Source of the DNA: Chamaecrista fasciculata
Taxonomy: Eukaryota; Streptophyta; Magnoliopsida; Fabales; Fabaceae
Reading direction: 5' to 3'
Assembly: GCA_003254925.1 (NCBI GenBank)
Contig: QANZ01030995.1
Location: forward strand, 48,562 to 112,561
DNA: 64,000 nucleotides
Positions within the stretch are counted from its first letter, which is position 1. Every line of letters begins with the position of its first letter. This document shows, piece after piece, positions 22,429-33,101 of the stretch. The position numbers and the translations under genes are program-made. The notes under the pieces were generated by a model. It made no database searches, had not been told where the DNA came from, and saw only the letters and a list, made by a program, of their open reading frames with translations.

Positions 22429-23806
22429 TGTAAATTAGGAGGAGGATGATGCCGTCAATCTTAATAATCTCAAAAAGAACACATATACAACATGAATGTA
22501 AGGCACGAAGAGAAAGAAGAAAACTAAACTAAACCTAAGGGTATATGAGTAATTACACAATGCCCGAATTCTACTAATAAAATAAATCTATATTTTCTAC
22601 ACCCCCTCCTCAAGTTGGAGGTTGATGAAAATCCATCAAACTCAACTTGGATACCATTAGAGAAAACCGAGTTGTAGGTAAAGGCTTTGTAAAAGTGTCT
22701 GCAATTTGAGAGGCAGAACTAACATATTGAGGATGCACAAAACCAGCCTTGAATTGATCCCTCACATAATGATAATCAATCTCCAAATGTTTAGTGCGTT
22801 CATAAAAGACCGGATTAGCTACAATGTGGATTGCAGCTTGATTATCACACCAAAGAGGGATTGGAACTGTAAATGGTACTTTCAAATCATGAAGTACATA
22901 AGAAATCCACTTTAATTCTGCAACAATAGATGCTAGGCTACGATACTCAGCCTCAGCTGAGCTCCTTGACACTGTAGATTGCTTCTTGGTCTTCCAAGAA
23001 ACTAAAGAACCTCCAAAGAACACACAAAACCCTGTTACACTTCTTCTAGTATCGGGACATGTTGCCCAATCTGCATCACAATAGACAACTAAATCAGAAG
23101 GGGAAGCTGTAGAAGAGTAAAATAACCCCTTTGTAGGATTTCCCTTGAGATACCTCAAGATATACAATGTAGCTTCCCAATGATCTTCAGTTGGGTCTTG
23201 AACAAACTGATTGAGTTGTTGTGTTGCAAATGTTATATCAGGTCTAGTAAAATTCAAATAAAGCAATCTTCCAATTAATCTGCGATACTTCTCTGGATTT
23301 GCCATCTTCACACCATCAGTACTTAGAACTTTCAGAGACTTCACCATGGGAGAATCTATTGGTTTAGCACCCATAAGGCCACAATCAGAAATCAGGTCTA
23401 ACACATATTTTCTTTGATTAACATAAGTTCCTTTAGGACATCTAGCAATTTCCAGACCCAAGAAATATCTTGCTGGACCAAGATCTTTGATAGTGAATTC
23501 CTTATGCAAAGAATCCATCACAGATTGAATAGACTGCAAAGAATTACTTGTGACTTCAAATTCGTCAACCGTCGAACCCTTACTGTGTGTTCAATGTCAC
23601 TGCTCGTCGACCTGCTCTGATACCATAGAAATGTAAATTAGGAGGAAGATGATGCCGTCAATTTTATTAATCTAAAAAAGAACACATATATACAACATGA
23701 ATGTAAGGCACGAAGAGAAAGAAGAAAACTAAACTAAACTTAAGGGTATATGAGTAATTACACAATGCCCTGATTCTACTAATAAAATAAATCTATATTT
23801 TCTACA
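22429..23806 (-). mobile_element. Internally deleted Copia LTR retrotransposon, 1.38 kb
   Basis: Two near-identical LTRs of 173 bp (22429-22601) and 175 bp (23632-23806), both TGTA...TACA, enclose a short interior. Next to the minus-strand 5' LTR is TGGTATCAGAGCAGG (23611-23625), a match to the initiator methionine tRNA primer site. Next to the other LTR is a polypurine tract (22602-22612). The interior keeps only the C-terminal part of pol; gag, protease, integrase and the main RT core are gone. Flanks are A-rich (AAAAA / AAAAT). The retained ends mean it could still be mobilised in trans. Confidence 0.9.
22610..23539 (-). pseudogene. Copia pol remnant: RT C-terminus and RNase H
   Basis: The open frame of about 309 codons includes FTIKDLGPARYFLGLEI of the RT thumb region, RLIGRLLYLNFTRPDI, and the RNase H domain with YCDADWATCPDTRRS, SRSSAEAEYRSLA and the terminal ADTFTKPL motif. 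There is no ATG at its 5' end. The frame is open upstream to about 23580, where a damaged trace of the RT active-site loop (VDEFEVTSNS instead of VDD) meets the leader: the deletion point. The stop codon overlaps the polypurine tract. RNase H acidic residues look retained, but without RT it is not a working polyprotein. Confidence 0.92.
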
Positions 23807-23939
23807 AAAATAGAAGAGATAATACAATTTGAAAAGCATGTGATGAATAGATGGAGAAGCTGCATTAGGTTTCCATAGATCAAAAAAAAAAAAAGATATG
23901 TAAAAACGAAGCTCTTCTTCGAGTTAAGGGTGAACTCTA

Positions 23940-24167
23940 GCTGCCGCAAAGACAGTCAAGCCTACCATCCACAATAGTATCATTCTCCTTATATGTAGCT
24001 ACTTGATACCCTCTTCCTCTAACCAATTGAGCCCATAGATACTTGCCCAAGTGATATTTCCTTGTGCCTAATTCCTTCATTACTTTTCCTTCCTCTGTAA
24101 TCTGCACACTCTTGCCTTCTTTTGTGTAGCTAATGTAGCTAATGAGTCCTTTGGGCCTTGGGTGTCA
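23940..24167 (-). other. Unrecognised open stretch, possible coding remnant
   Basis: On the minus strand about 75 codons are open and end in a TAG near 23940. The translation contains GKVMKELGTRKYHLGKYLW and ends in RLDCLCGS. A second minus frame is also open across part of the region, with a possible acceptor near 24160. I do not recognise the protein, see no start, and cannot link it to other exons. It may be a decayed last exon. Confidence 0.25.
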
Positions 24168-24590
24168 ATTGGGCCTAATGAACCTGTATTCGTATCAGCC
24201 TGTGACAAAGGACCAACTTTATTCGTCGTACGTAAAAGTTTAAGTAGTCACTGGTCAGTCACACCAAATGGGCTTTTTGTTTGGTGGGGTTCAGTGGACT
24301 GAATATTTGAGTTATTCATCTTGATATGGAAAAGTAATACTGTGCAATAATGCAGTTGCAATAGATTTGGGTAGTGTTGATTTCTTATATTTTGTTTTAT
24401 CTTGTAAATATTTGAAGTCGTCAAATTTATCATTTCATTTGTTATTGTAATAGCTGTGACAAAATATCAAATTCAGTGTTGAACGTTATCAATTCAGTGG
24501 TGTCGAGGTAAAAAAGTTTAACGTTATCAATATAAACATGTTCTATTCAGTGTTGTGTGGAGGCAAAAATATCAAATTTTGTTGTATTAT

Positions 24591-24685
24591 TATACTGATG
24601 CCGTTGCTTTGCGGTTCAGTGCTTTCTTGTGAATTGCATGGGTCGCGTGTTCAAGTGCTGGTAACTAATAATATATACTGATGCC
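24591..24685 (+). mobile_element. tRNA-like retroposon, 71 bp insert with 12-bp duplication
   Basis: TATACTGATGCC occurs at 24591-24602 and 24674-24685. The 71-base insert has an A-box-like TGCGGTTCAGTGC and a B-box-like GTGTTCAAGTGC at tRNA-like spacing and ends in TAACTAATAATA. It looks like a retroposed tRNA or the head of a SINE. Sequence divergence prevents naming the tRNA. Confidence 0.5.
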
Positions 24686-25488
24686 CGATTTTGAAGATAT
24701 AACAATCCAATCATTCACATAATTAAACTGAACTTCCTTTACAAGTAGCATGAAATAATGCTCTCATTATATGTGATTTCATATCATTTTTCGACAACAT
24801 TACGCAACTCTCTTTAGTCATATTAGAACCTATATTATATAATATATATAATTCACATCTTGCCTTTTCATTCCTTCCCGTGGGCCATCATAATAGCACA
24901 CTATATATAAACAGGAAAACGGCTTTTGAAAGCCTTTAATCGTTTGCTCTTTAATGCTTTTAATTCATTAATGTTAATTTTCGATGTTCATAAACTTGAC
25001 GAGACACATTTTCTGATATTCGTTTGGCTATTAAACAAAAATCTGATTTGTTTTGAATATTCTGTACAACCAAACTTAAATCTCTATGAAAGAATATATG
25101 TGTATACGTTAAAAATTGTTACCTGTATTAGCCAGCGCAACCCACAAGCCTGATTTTTAAAAAGGTCATCATATTGAAAACAATGTTAAAAAACAAAAAT
25201 AAAAGGACAGTTTATCCAGTTGTTTTGTCTCATCTCACAAACTCATGCACTCAGCAAACATGATTACACATCAAGACCATCATACACCAAAATTAAATCC
25301 ATCTAATTAAATGCCGAATTAGGACAGCGACCCCAAACACTTCCAAAATATGAACCAAACACATACACACACACTCTCACTTCTTTCGCCTACCACACTC
25401 ACAAGTCACAACCCCATTATAAATGACACATTTATATAAATGTTCTTCCTTCTAAATTTTAAAATATATATTCTTGTCCAAAACTCCC

Positions 25489-25890
25489 ATGGCCTCAGTT
25501 TACATGTCTGAGGACATGAACGACACACGCCTCCGTCTCTGCCGCCCAACCTACCAGTGGCCGGAATCCGAGGCCAAATTCGTGAAGATGGTGACGAGTT
25601 CTAACAATGGTAGAGTCATCACTACTAGCAGGCAAATGTACTTGAGGAGTTATACTTTTTCAAGGAAGGAAGAGAGGAGTGTGAAGGATAAGACTTTCAA
25701 GTGTCTTGGAAGCTTGAAGCAAAAGCTGGTTTGTGCAACACAAACACATGTATCATCAAATCTTAAGGTTGTTAGGTTTAGGATTGAGTTTCTTATGATT
25801 ACCTTTTCAAGGGCTAAGGATGCTTCTCGTGCTGCCTTCTTCTCTGTCTTTCATCCTTTGCTATCATGCGCTTCTAATAAGGTTAATTGA
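25489..25890 (+). CDS. Small intronless plant protein of unknown function
   Basis: The frame encodes 133 residues, starting at an ATG in good context (CCATGG). A TATA-like ATTATAAAT lies near 25417, about 70 bases upstream. Residues 41-60 read RVITTSRQMYLRSYTFSRKE, a Ser/Arg/Tyr-rich block I associate with small uncharacterised plant proteins, and the C-terminal half is basic and hydrophobic (FRIEFLMITFSRAKDASRAA). There is no signal peptide and no domain I can name. The single exon, clear TATA and good start context support a real gene. A frame beginning 15 bases earlier lacks an ATG. Function: unknown. Confidence 0.72.
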   Translation: MASVYMSEDMNDTRLRLCRPTYQWPESEAKFVKMVTSSNNGRVITTSRQMYLRSYTFSRKEERSVKDKTFKCLGSLKQKLVCATQTHVSSNLKVVRFRIEFLMITFSRAKDASRAAFFSVFHPLLSCASNKVN

Positions 25891-26787
25891 TCCATGTGCC
25901 TAATAATCATCATTATGGATGCCCAAGATTTTTATCATTCGGACTCATCATGTCATGTACTCATATATATCTAGTTTTGAAGCGCTACGTTTTTTCTTTT
26001 TGGTATTGTACGTAGAAGGGTGTTTCACTAATTTTTTTTTGGGGGGATATGTAAAATCTCAAAAGTAAAGCACATCATGTACACTTCATTTTGTTATATG
26101 TATTATAGTTTCATTACTCTCCGATCCACTTCCTTTCTCAAAAATTCCATTTTGGTTTACAAAACAATAAGTATAGCGTTGTTAAAATCGAACAAATTTA
26201 TCTACAATAATATTGTTAGAACATTAGATGTGATAACACAAATTTATGTTGTATATTTATTAATCTGCCCATTAAGAGAGTGTACTTAATGAGTTATCCA
26301 ACATCCATTATCTCATAATCTCTTTTCAGAACAGGGGAGGAATAAGTTGATAACCGGCTCCCTCAAAACAGATTTTTTTATGGTCAAATAATTTTATTGA
26401 GAAAAGTAGATGAGAAAAAAAAAAGATTTGATTGGAACGTTTTTTCTTTTCTTTTTTCTTTTGTTTAATGTAATGTAATAGTTGACCAATCAAATTTTTC
26501 TTTGAGTAGTCTTTTCTGCAACTTCATCATTCGTTGACTAATGACCACCTCAGTTGGCATGTACACCTCATGCCTTAATTTACAGTTTTACACCTTATTA
26601 CTTTCATTCAAAAAGTATGAATTTAGACTTTCTTTAAAATTTATATTCTCTTCTACTATCTTCTTTTATCTCTGAGATTGACTGACACATTAAAGATGAT
26701 CAATTAAAAAAAACAGATGTATGAACCATTTTTACTGATCGATCTTCGATGATAAGTTCAACAATTCATATAAATACATACATTCAT

Positions 26788-26821
<34 letters not shown>

Positions 26822-29416
26822 GAGGTTGTTTAGCAGGATGTGTTACTCAGGTAGAAGAAGCACATGAATAAGCGAAAGTCGATTGGAATGTCAAAGCTAA
26901 GATTCTGTTTATGGTGGTAAGATATAAAAAAATATAAAGATCGTGGGAGAATACTATAAAAAAACGATAGAAGCAATGGATTTAATGAGTCAGTAGTGTG
27001 ACATTTCGGAGACATTTGACTAATTTGGCACATAGCTATGGATTTAAAACACTTGGGCATTTCTATAACCATTTCCGTTTCACAAGCCGGCAAGTCCACA
27101 TGACTACATAATCGATAACTGATGACAAGGTAGTAAATGTTGATGCAAAAACTAAACTAAACTAAACACACTACTACCTCACATGAGCTTCAATTCGCAC
27201 ATGGTTTTGCTTCTCTGTTTCGTTCTTGGCACAATATTCATGTTTGCTTTGTGTACCCCATTCATGTGTGTGTGTGGTTTTATCATTATTTGTGAAAGGA
27301 CCTCAAATTATTATTATTTCTTTTTGTTGTTAGAGTTATCCTCAAATTTTGTTTTTATTTTTGGTTGAACAATAGTAATTACTAATTAGTAAGAAGTGTT
27401 CAGCAAAATTTGTAACTTTGCAAATATATTAACTGTATATTAATATTCTGGAATCAATAAGTTGAGTGGTTAAATATCAAAGTTCAAAAGTGGAGGTATA
27501 TCTTTTTTTTTTTTGGCCTGAAAAGTGGAGGTATATCTAGCTTCTCTGCAAATTTGATTTCTCTCAGTCTTTCTCCATCACATTAAATACCAACATACCT
27601 GGTGCTTCCTTGACGAATCTCTCTTTTCTAAAAAAGATAAATATATTGATAGGGACTGAAACCTACTACCTAAGGATCATGTGGCACAACATGGCGTGCA
27701 CATTTTGAATCCAATTCTAATTCTTTTTTTATTCCTATCATTGGGTTTTATTCACATACATACATATGTGCATGTGCTTTTGCCTGTTGGAATAATTGTT
27801 GGGGAAAGAAAAATGCAAGTAATAATGTAGAGAATGGAGGATCTGAATGAAACCTATGAAAATTATTCTGTCCTCTTGACAACTACAAGTAAAATGGATT
27901 GTGTCGGATTTATTTTATCATTAACCACAATACTCACGCGAGGGTTGCGCCACTTCACTAATCACACTAGCTATAAGAAGCTTCGGATTAGTTAATGGAA
28001 GGAACAAAAAGTGAATGGATAGATATGATTGTTCAAATATTAGATATTAGATATTAGTCAATTATGACATTATTTACTTCTCAAAGATGAATTAACAAGT
28101 TGTGTTACAATTACAAAAGGATGGTGTGAGGTTAATTAGTGGTCTATTTAGGTAAAAAGGGTTGTGATGTAGAAGATAGAGGCAACACTAGTGCCACTAG
28201 TGGGAGTGGGGATTGCCACTTTCTTCCCACTATCTTCTACTCTCACTTTATGGACTAAAGTGTGATAGGAAATACTCAAAATAGAGAAGATCCTTCCCAA
28301 CTAGTTAAAATATTTATTTATAAAATATTTGGAATGGAGTTACAGGTTTTTTTTTGTAATTATAAAGTATTTTTTATTTATCTATTTTATCATTTAAACA
28401 AAAGTTTGATTTTTGTTAAAAAGTTAGCGATCTCATAATTGGATTAAATAAAAAAAGCTTTTTCAATAAAGATACTTTTAACAAAACTTAAATCCAAAAC
28501 TTTACCTATGGAGAATGAAATACTTATTAGTGAGATTAAATTTTATTTTATTTTTAAAAGATCATCTATACGTTATTTAAGATAGATATAAAGTATAATT
28601 TTATCTTTCTTTTCCTATTCAAACATCTTATAAATAGTCCCTGCAGGGACGTCCGATAAAATTGGAATATTTTATAAATAAATTTCCATGCGCTTTGAAA
28701 AATTAAATTTGGTTTACCAATAAATCAACACCTAAGTGCTAATATAATGCAGCCAACACCCAAATTTCTCTCCTTTTTCCAGACATTAGAGAAGAAAAGC
28801 AACCAATGGTTTCCCGCTTTAATCACTAAGAACCTGATATCATTACCAGAATGAATTTTGTTTTTCTAACTCAAGATTTCCCTAATCATCCTCTTTCCTT
28901 TTTTTTTTAATGCCTAATAGTAAGATGATGAGCTCGAACTCTTCCTAAACGAACCATACTTGAAATTGCCATCAAGGAAATTCCAAGGTTACCAGGTATT
29001 ATTGACCCATGCTAAGTTTTCTGAAAAGCTGAAAGAGGAGCATAGTATATGTATTCTTGCAAACTCTAGTAAGTAGCCACTTCCCAATTAAGGAAGTAAA
29101 AAAAGGCTACTTGGAATAATACAAAGGCAGAAAAATGATGGACCATAATTTCAGAGATGAAGCATGCTTTGACTGCCAGAGTACATGATTAACATAACGA
29201 GCCAGAAAATTCATAAAGGAGATGCTCGATTATGAATAGGCAAACATGTTTTCATTAAAACGTGGTCTATCTTTACAAATCTATAACATGCCTCAATCTT
29301 CCTTTGCAGATAGCTAGTAATCAGAATTCATAAGACAAACCAGAAAAAGATATTAAAAAAAGAAAAAGAGCAATATAAATTCATAATGCAAAATATAGAA
29401 GGTTGGGTCTACAAAG
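25891..29416. other. Intergenic region between the 133-aa gene and HERK1-like gene
   Basis: About 3.5 kb without a supportable gene. It contains a CA/TA microsatellite near 26790-26822 and the micro-retroposon scar at 27486-27538. Short open frames here have no recognisable similarity. Confidence 0.4.
27486..27538 (-). mobile_element. Micro-retroposon scar with 18-bp duplication
   Basis: AAAAGTGGAGGTATATCT at 27486-27503 is repeated exactly at 27521-27538. Only 17 bases lie between, reading CAGGCC followed by A11 on the minus strand. This is the clearest example of the class. Confidence 0.8.
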
Positions 29417-31930
29417 TCACCTTCCCTCAGACTTCACCAGCTGTGAGAAGACTCTACTCATTGAAACACCAGATAGATCATCCACGGTTGAAGCTTCAAA
29501 GGGCGCAGCAGCAGAAACGCTTGCGTCGTGGTCGAAATTGTTGATCTGTGGAGAGAGCTCTCCAATCATATTGGTACTGTTTTCTTCAGGATCTCCTTGA
29601 ACAACTGCCTCTTGAAGTTGGAGGGCATACTCCAAATTCCACAAGACATCCCCCATAGAAGGCCTGTCCACACCAAAATCAGCCAAGCATTTTTCAGCGG
29701 TTTCTCCGAACTTTCTAAGAGAGTCCGGCCTGATCTTTCCTGCAAGGGTTGAATCTATGATTTGCTCCAATTGCCCTTTTTTCTGCCATTTCATTGCCCA
29801 TTCTGCCAAGTTCACCATTTCCCTGGGAAGGGAAGGATCTATTACAGGTCTTGCACAAAGAACCTCGAACAAAACTACTCCAAATGAATAGACATCTGAC
29901 TTTTCTGTCAATTGTTGCCTCCTGAAATACTCAGGATCAAGATACCCGAAACTCCCTTTTACGGCTGTGCTCACATGTGTCTGATCAATTTCAGGCCCTG
30001 TCTTTGATAGACCAAAATCAGCAACTTTGGCCATGAGGTTCTCATCAAGCAGGATATTAGCAGACTTCACATCACGGTGTATAACTGCTTTAGCATAGCC
30101 TGTGTGAAGGTAATGGAGTCCTCTAGCTGCTCCTATGCATATCTCTAGCCTCTCTTTCCAACTTAAGCTTGGGAGACCTAAACCATAGAGATGACCCTTG
30201 AGGGTTCCCTTCTCCATATATTCATATATCAAGATCATTTCATTCTTTTCATCACAATACCCTATCAATGACACCAGATGACGATGGCGAAATTGAGACA
30301 GCATTTCAATTTCAGTTCGGAACTCTGCAAACCCTTGCTGGGATCGAGGATTGCCCCTCTTAACTGCCACTTTAGTGCCATCACTTAGTTCTCCCTTGTA
30401 TACTTTTCCAAAGCCACCAATCCCAATAACCCAACTCTCATCAAAATTGTTTGTAGCCTCCTGAACAGCCAGGAAGGGAATCCGATACCCATAGTTGGAA
30501 GCAGCACTTAGTGTTGTGCCATTAGAATATTTACTTCCCATGGTGTGAGAAGTTCCATCATTGATGGACAAGGGAATCCATGTCTTTGATTGGCCTTGTC
30601 GGACCAATCGTCTTCTTCTGCACAATAAGAAGAAAAATCCAGCCAAGATCACTGCACAAACAGCCCCTACAACCACACCCACTATAATGGCAATTTTCTT
30701 CTTTGAGTTTGAACTAGAAGTACTAATTGCAGCTGCTGCTGCACTAAGACTCCCCTTAGAATTACTCATTTTCATGATCTCCAGTCCATTTAAAATGGCA
30801 TTCGGGTAATCCGGGTTTACAGAAGACGGGCCAACACTTACACTAATTCTATTGCCACCAATCGAGGCTGTAACCAAATCCTTATAATATGGAACACCCA
30901 AAAGATTCTGACTTTCAATACTAAGATCAAGATCCTTAGCAGCCCAGAAGGAATCGACATAGGCATTGAAGTAGAGTTGGTTTAGAGCTTTACTCACAAT
31001 GTCACAGAAGTGAAGTCGAACGAGGTACTGAAATCCAGGTTCCACATCAAACCGCCAGGTCACATTGAAATTGCTACGGGGATCATTGGTTGAGTTGCTC
31101 ATCTCTGTGAGTGTACCATAGACACTCCTTGGTGCAATATTTGGTGTTGGTCCACCATCAATGTACTTAACAATATCAGGATTTGAAAAGTTAGTAGCAG
31201 CATCCGGTGTAAGTAGGAATTTAGAGTCTGGAACCCAAGTCCGTGAAAGCGTGTCATTCGAAGCAGACACAGTCGGACCACCCATGTTAACCCTCCAAAC
31301 TGTCTCCAATGCAAATGTCGCCAACCCGGAGTAACTGGCCAATGGATTTAGGGTGTAAGCATTGTCTGAAATAAGCTCATCGGGTACCGAAACAACTTCA
31401 ATGGCATTCACAAAAGCAATGGAATAGGTGGAAGGGGTAAACGTGATCACAAGGGAATCTGAAGTCACATTCACAGAGTATTCCTTCATAACAGGATTTT
31501 TCTGCACATTAAAGTTACTGAGAAGGACATTATCTTGAGTGGTGACAGCAAAATTTGCCGTACTCAAATCGAAGTTTTGATAAACAAAAGGATAGAAATA
31601 AAGACGGATCCAATGTCTACCCTGTTGTTTGATAGAGAAAGTGTACTTTGAGGAGGATCCACTGAAGATTCTTGCCGTTTGATAGAGAGGTGAATCAACA
31701 GATGAAGTAATCGATTTTGAAGATGTATTGGCAAGAACATCATTTTGGGTAGAAAGGAGTTTCTTATAGAAGCTATCCGCCGCGAAATTGCGGCTATCTA
31801 CTGTAGTGTTTGTAGTTGATCCACAATCTATAAGGTAATTGTCTGTTGGAACGAAGGTCGCAGAAAAACATAGCAACGGAAAAATCGATAACGCGTAGAT
31901 AAAGAAGCCGAGATTTCTAGAATCCATCAT
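29417..31930 (-). CDS. HERK1-like malectin receptor kinase (CrRLK1L)
   Basis: This intronless gene encodes 837 residues. A signal peptide (about 1-24) is followed by a tandem malectin-like ectodomain (about 28-390, beginning DNYLIDCG, with many N-glycosylation sites), a transmembrane helix (about 413-437, then RRRRL) and a cytosolic kinase (about 497-770). The kinase has the glycine loop GIGGFGKV (503-510), Lys524 in VAVKR, HRD at 618-620, DFG at 638-640 and the activation segment KGSFGYLDPEYF. The C-terminus ends FSQLVKSEGR as in Arabidopsis HERCULES1, and similarity to HERK1 runs the full length. Family members sense RALF peptides and wall state with LLG partners and control growth and reproduction. 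A 5' UTR intron is possible (donor near 32108). All catalytic residues are present. Confidence 0.95.
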   Translation of the reverse strand: MMDSRNLGFFIYALSIFPLLCFSATFVPTDNYLIDCGSTTNTTVDSRNFAADSFYKKLLSTQNDVLANTSSKSITSSVDSPLYQTARIFSGSSSKYTFSIKQQGRHWIRLYFYPFVYQNFDLSTANFAVTTQDNVLLSNFNVQKNPVMKEYSVNVTSDSLVITFTPSTYSIAFVNAIEVVSVPDELISDNAYTLNPLASYSGLATFALETVWRVNMGGPTVSASNDTLSRTWVPDSKFLLTPDAATNFSNPDIVKYIDGGPTPNIAPRSVYGTLTEMSNSTNDPRSNFNVTWRFDVEPGFQYLVRLHFCDIVSKALNQLYFNAYVDSFWAAKDLDLSIESQNLLGVPYYKDLVTASIGGNRISVSVGPSSVNPDYPNAILNGLEIMKMSNSKGSLSAAAAAISTSSSNSKKKIAIIVGVVVGAVCAVILAGFFFLLCRRRRLVRQGQSKTWIPLSINDGTSHTMGSKYSNGTTLSAASNYGYRIPFLAVQEATNNFDESWVIGIGGFGKVYKGELSDGTKVAVKRGNPRSQQGFAEFRTEIEMLSQFRHRHLVSLIGYCDEKNEMILIYEYMEKGTLKGHLYGLGLPSLSWKERLEICIGAARGLHYLHTGYAKAVIHRDVKSANILLDENLMAKVADFGLSKTGPEIDQTHVSTAVKGSFGYLDPEYFRRQQLTEKSDVYSFGVVLFEVLCARPVIDPSLPREMVNLAEWAMKWQKKGQLEQIIDSTLAGKIRPDSLRKFGETAEKCLADFGVDRPSMGDVLWNLEYALQLQEAVVQGDPEENSTNMIGELSPQINNFDHDASVSAAAPFEASTVDDLSGVSMSRVFSQLVKSEGR

Positions 31931-32765
31931 CTTGGCATCTAGGGATTTATGAAAGACCAGAGAGATTTTCTTTTATTCCCCTCTTTTCAGCTTCGAAATT
32001 TCTACAATACTAAACAGGAGATAAAAGGAAAAAAAAAAAAAAGTGAACATCTAATTTATCAATCAAAACACAGAGAAATTGAAATGAAAAATGAAGACCG
32101 AAGATGTACCTTTAATTTGAGACTGTTCAGAGAAGCACCGTGATCAAAAAGAGAGCAGAAGGCGAATCTGGAGTAGGATTAGCGTTTTCTTAACACAGAA
32201 AGAAAAAGGGAGAAGAAAAACAAACGCATGTTGAACAAGAATATAGCTAAGCACAGGTTGGTATCAACTTGATGACAACCTTAGCAATTGATTGTCGTAG
32301 ATTCGTTTATGCATTAATTTATTCTTAAAAAATAAAACAAATTTAAAAAATAAAAAATAAAACAAGAGAGAGGGAGAGAAAAGAAGGAAACAGAGTCAAA
32401 AGGGTTTATGGGGGGAGATTGAAAATACCAACTTGATTTGAGCTTCAACGAAGTGAGCTGGTTTTAAGTAGAAACCATGGATGACCATGACGGACGAATC
32501 TCTCTCCAAAAGGGAATAAATAAAGAAGAACGAATAGAGAGAAAAATAAGAAGCAGAAAGTAGCTAGAATTTATTGAGATATCATAACTCTTCAGAAATC
32601 AGAAGCAGAGTATGGAACGGAGATGGCTATATTTTTACCCACTTGCTTTCTTGTGGGCTCGCTTCATCCAGTTTGAAATGAACTGGAAGTTTTTTGAAAA
32701 AACTGTACTGTAGATTTGTAGCTTGACTTTAGTAATTTTATCAGGTGAGTATGGAGTTAAAAATA
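31931..32765. other. 5' UTR and promoter region of the HERK1-like gene
   Basis: The minus-strand gene starts at 31930, so this region holds its leader and promoter. A candidate intron donor (AAAG|GTACATC, minus strand) lies near 32108 with an acceptor (CCTAG) about 10 bases before the ATG. A 5' UTR intron is usual in this family but is not proven here. Confidence 0.4.
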
Positions 32766-33091
32766 GAGCAAACTCCCTTTTTGGTCCCTCAATTGTTACT
32801 GAGTCGAGGAATCGGTCCCTCAATTGTAGAAAACTACAACTCAGTCCCTCAATTGTACAATCCCGTTTACGTTTTGGTCCCTCACGTCTGGTCCATTAGT
32901 GATAGAGGTGTTAAGTGATGACGNATAAGGCTTAAGTGCACTTTTGGTCCCAAAACTATGACAAAGGTTTCATTTTGGTCCCATAACTTTTTTTGTTACA
33001 ATTTTGGTCCCATAACTATGACAAAGGTTTCATTTTGGTCCCATANTCCTCGACTCAGTAACAATTGAGGGACCAAAAAGGGGGTTTGCTC
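32766..33091. mobile_element. Foldback Mutator-like element adjoining a second one
   Basis: The ends GAGCAAACTCCCTTTTTGG and CCAAAAAGGGGGTTTGCTC are inverted; the arms share CCCTCAATTGTTACTGAGTC. The exact 9-bp duplication TTAAAAATA flanks it (32757-32765 and 33092-33100). The interior contains two ambiguous bases (32924, 33046), and the block between them copies the left end of the neighbouring element, so the interior is not reliable. Confidence 0.8.
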
Positions 33092-33101
33092 TTAAAAATA
33101 A

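Noticed and set aside
28180..28260. Local GC-richer foldback-like stretch considered as a microRNA precursor
   Set aside because: No stem of adequate length and no known plant miRNA sequence was recognised.
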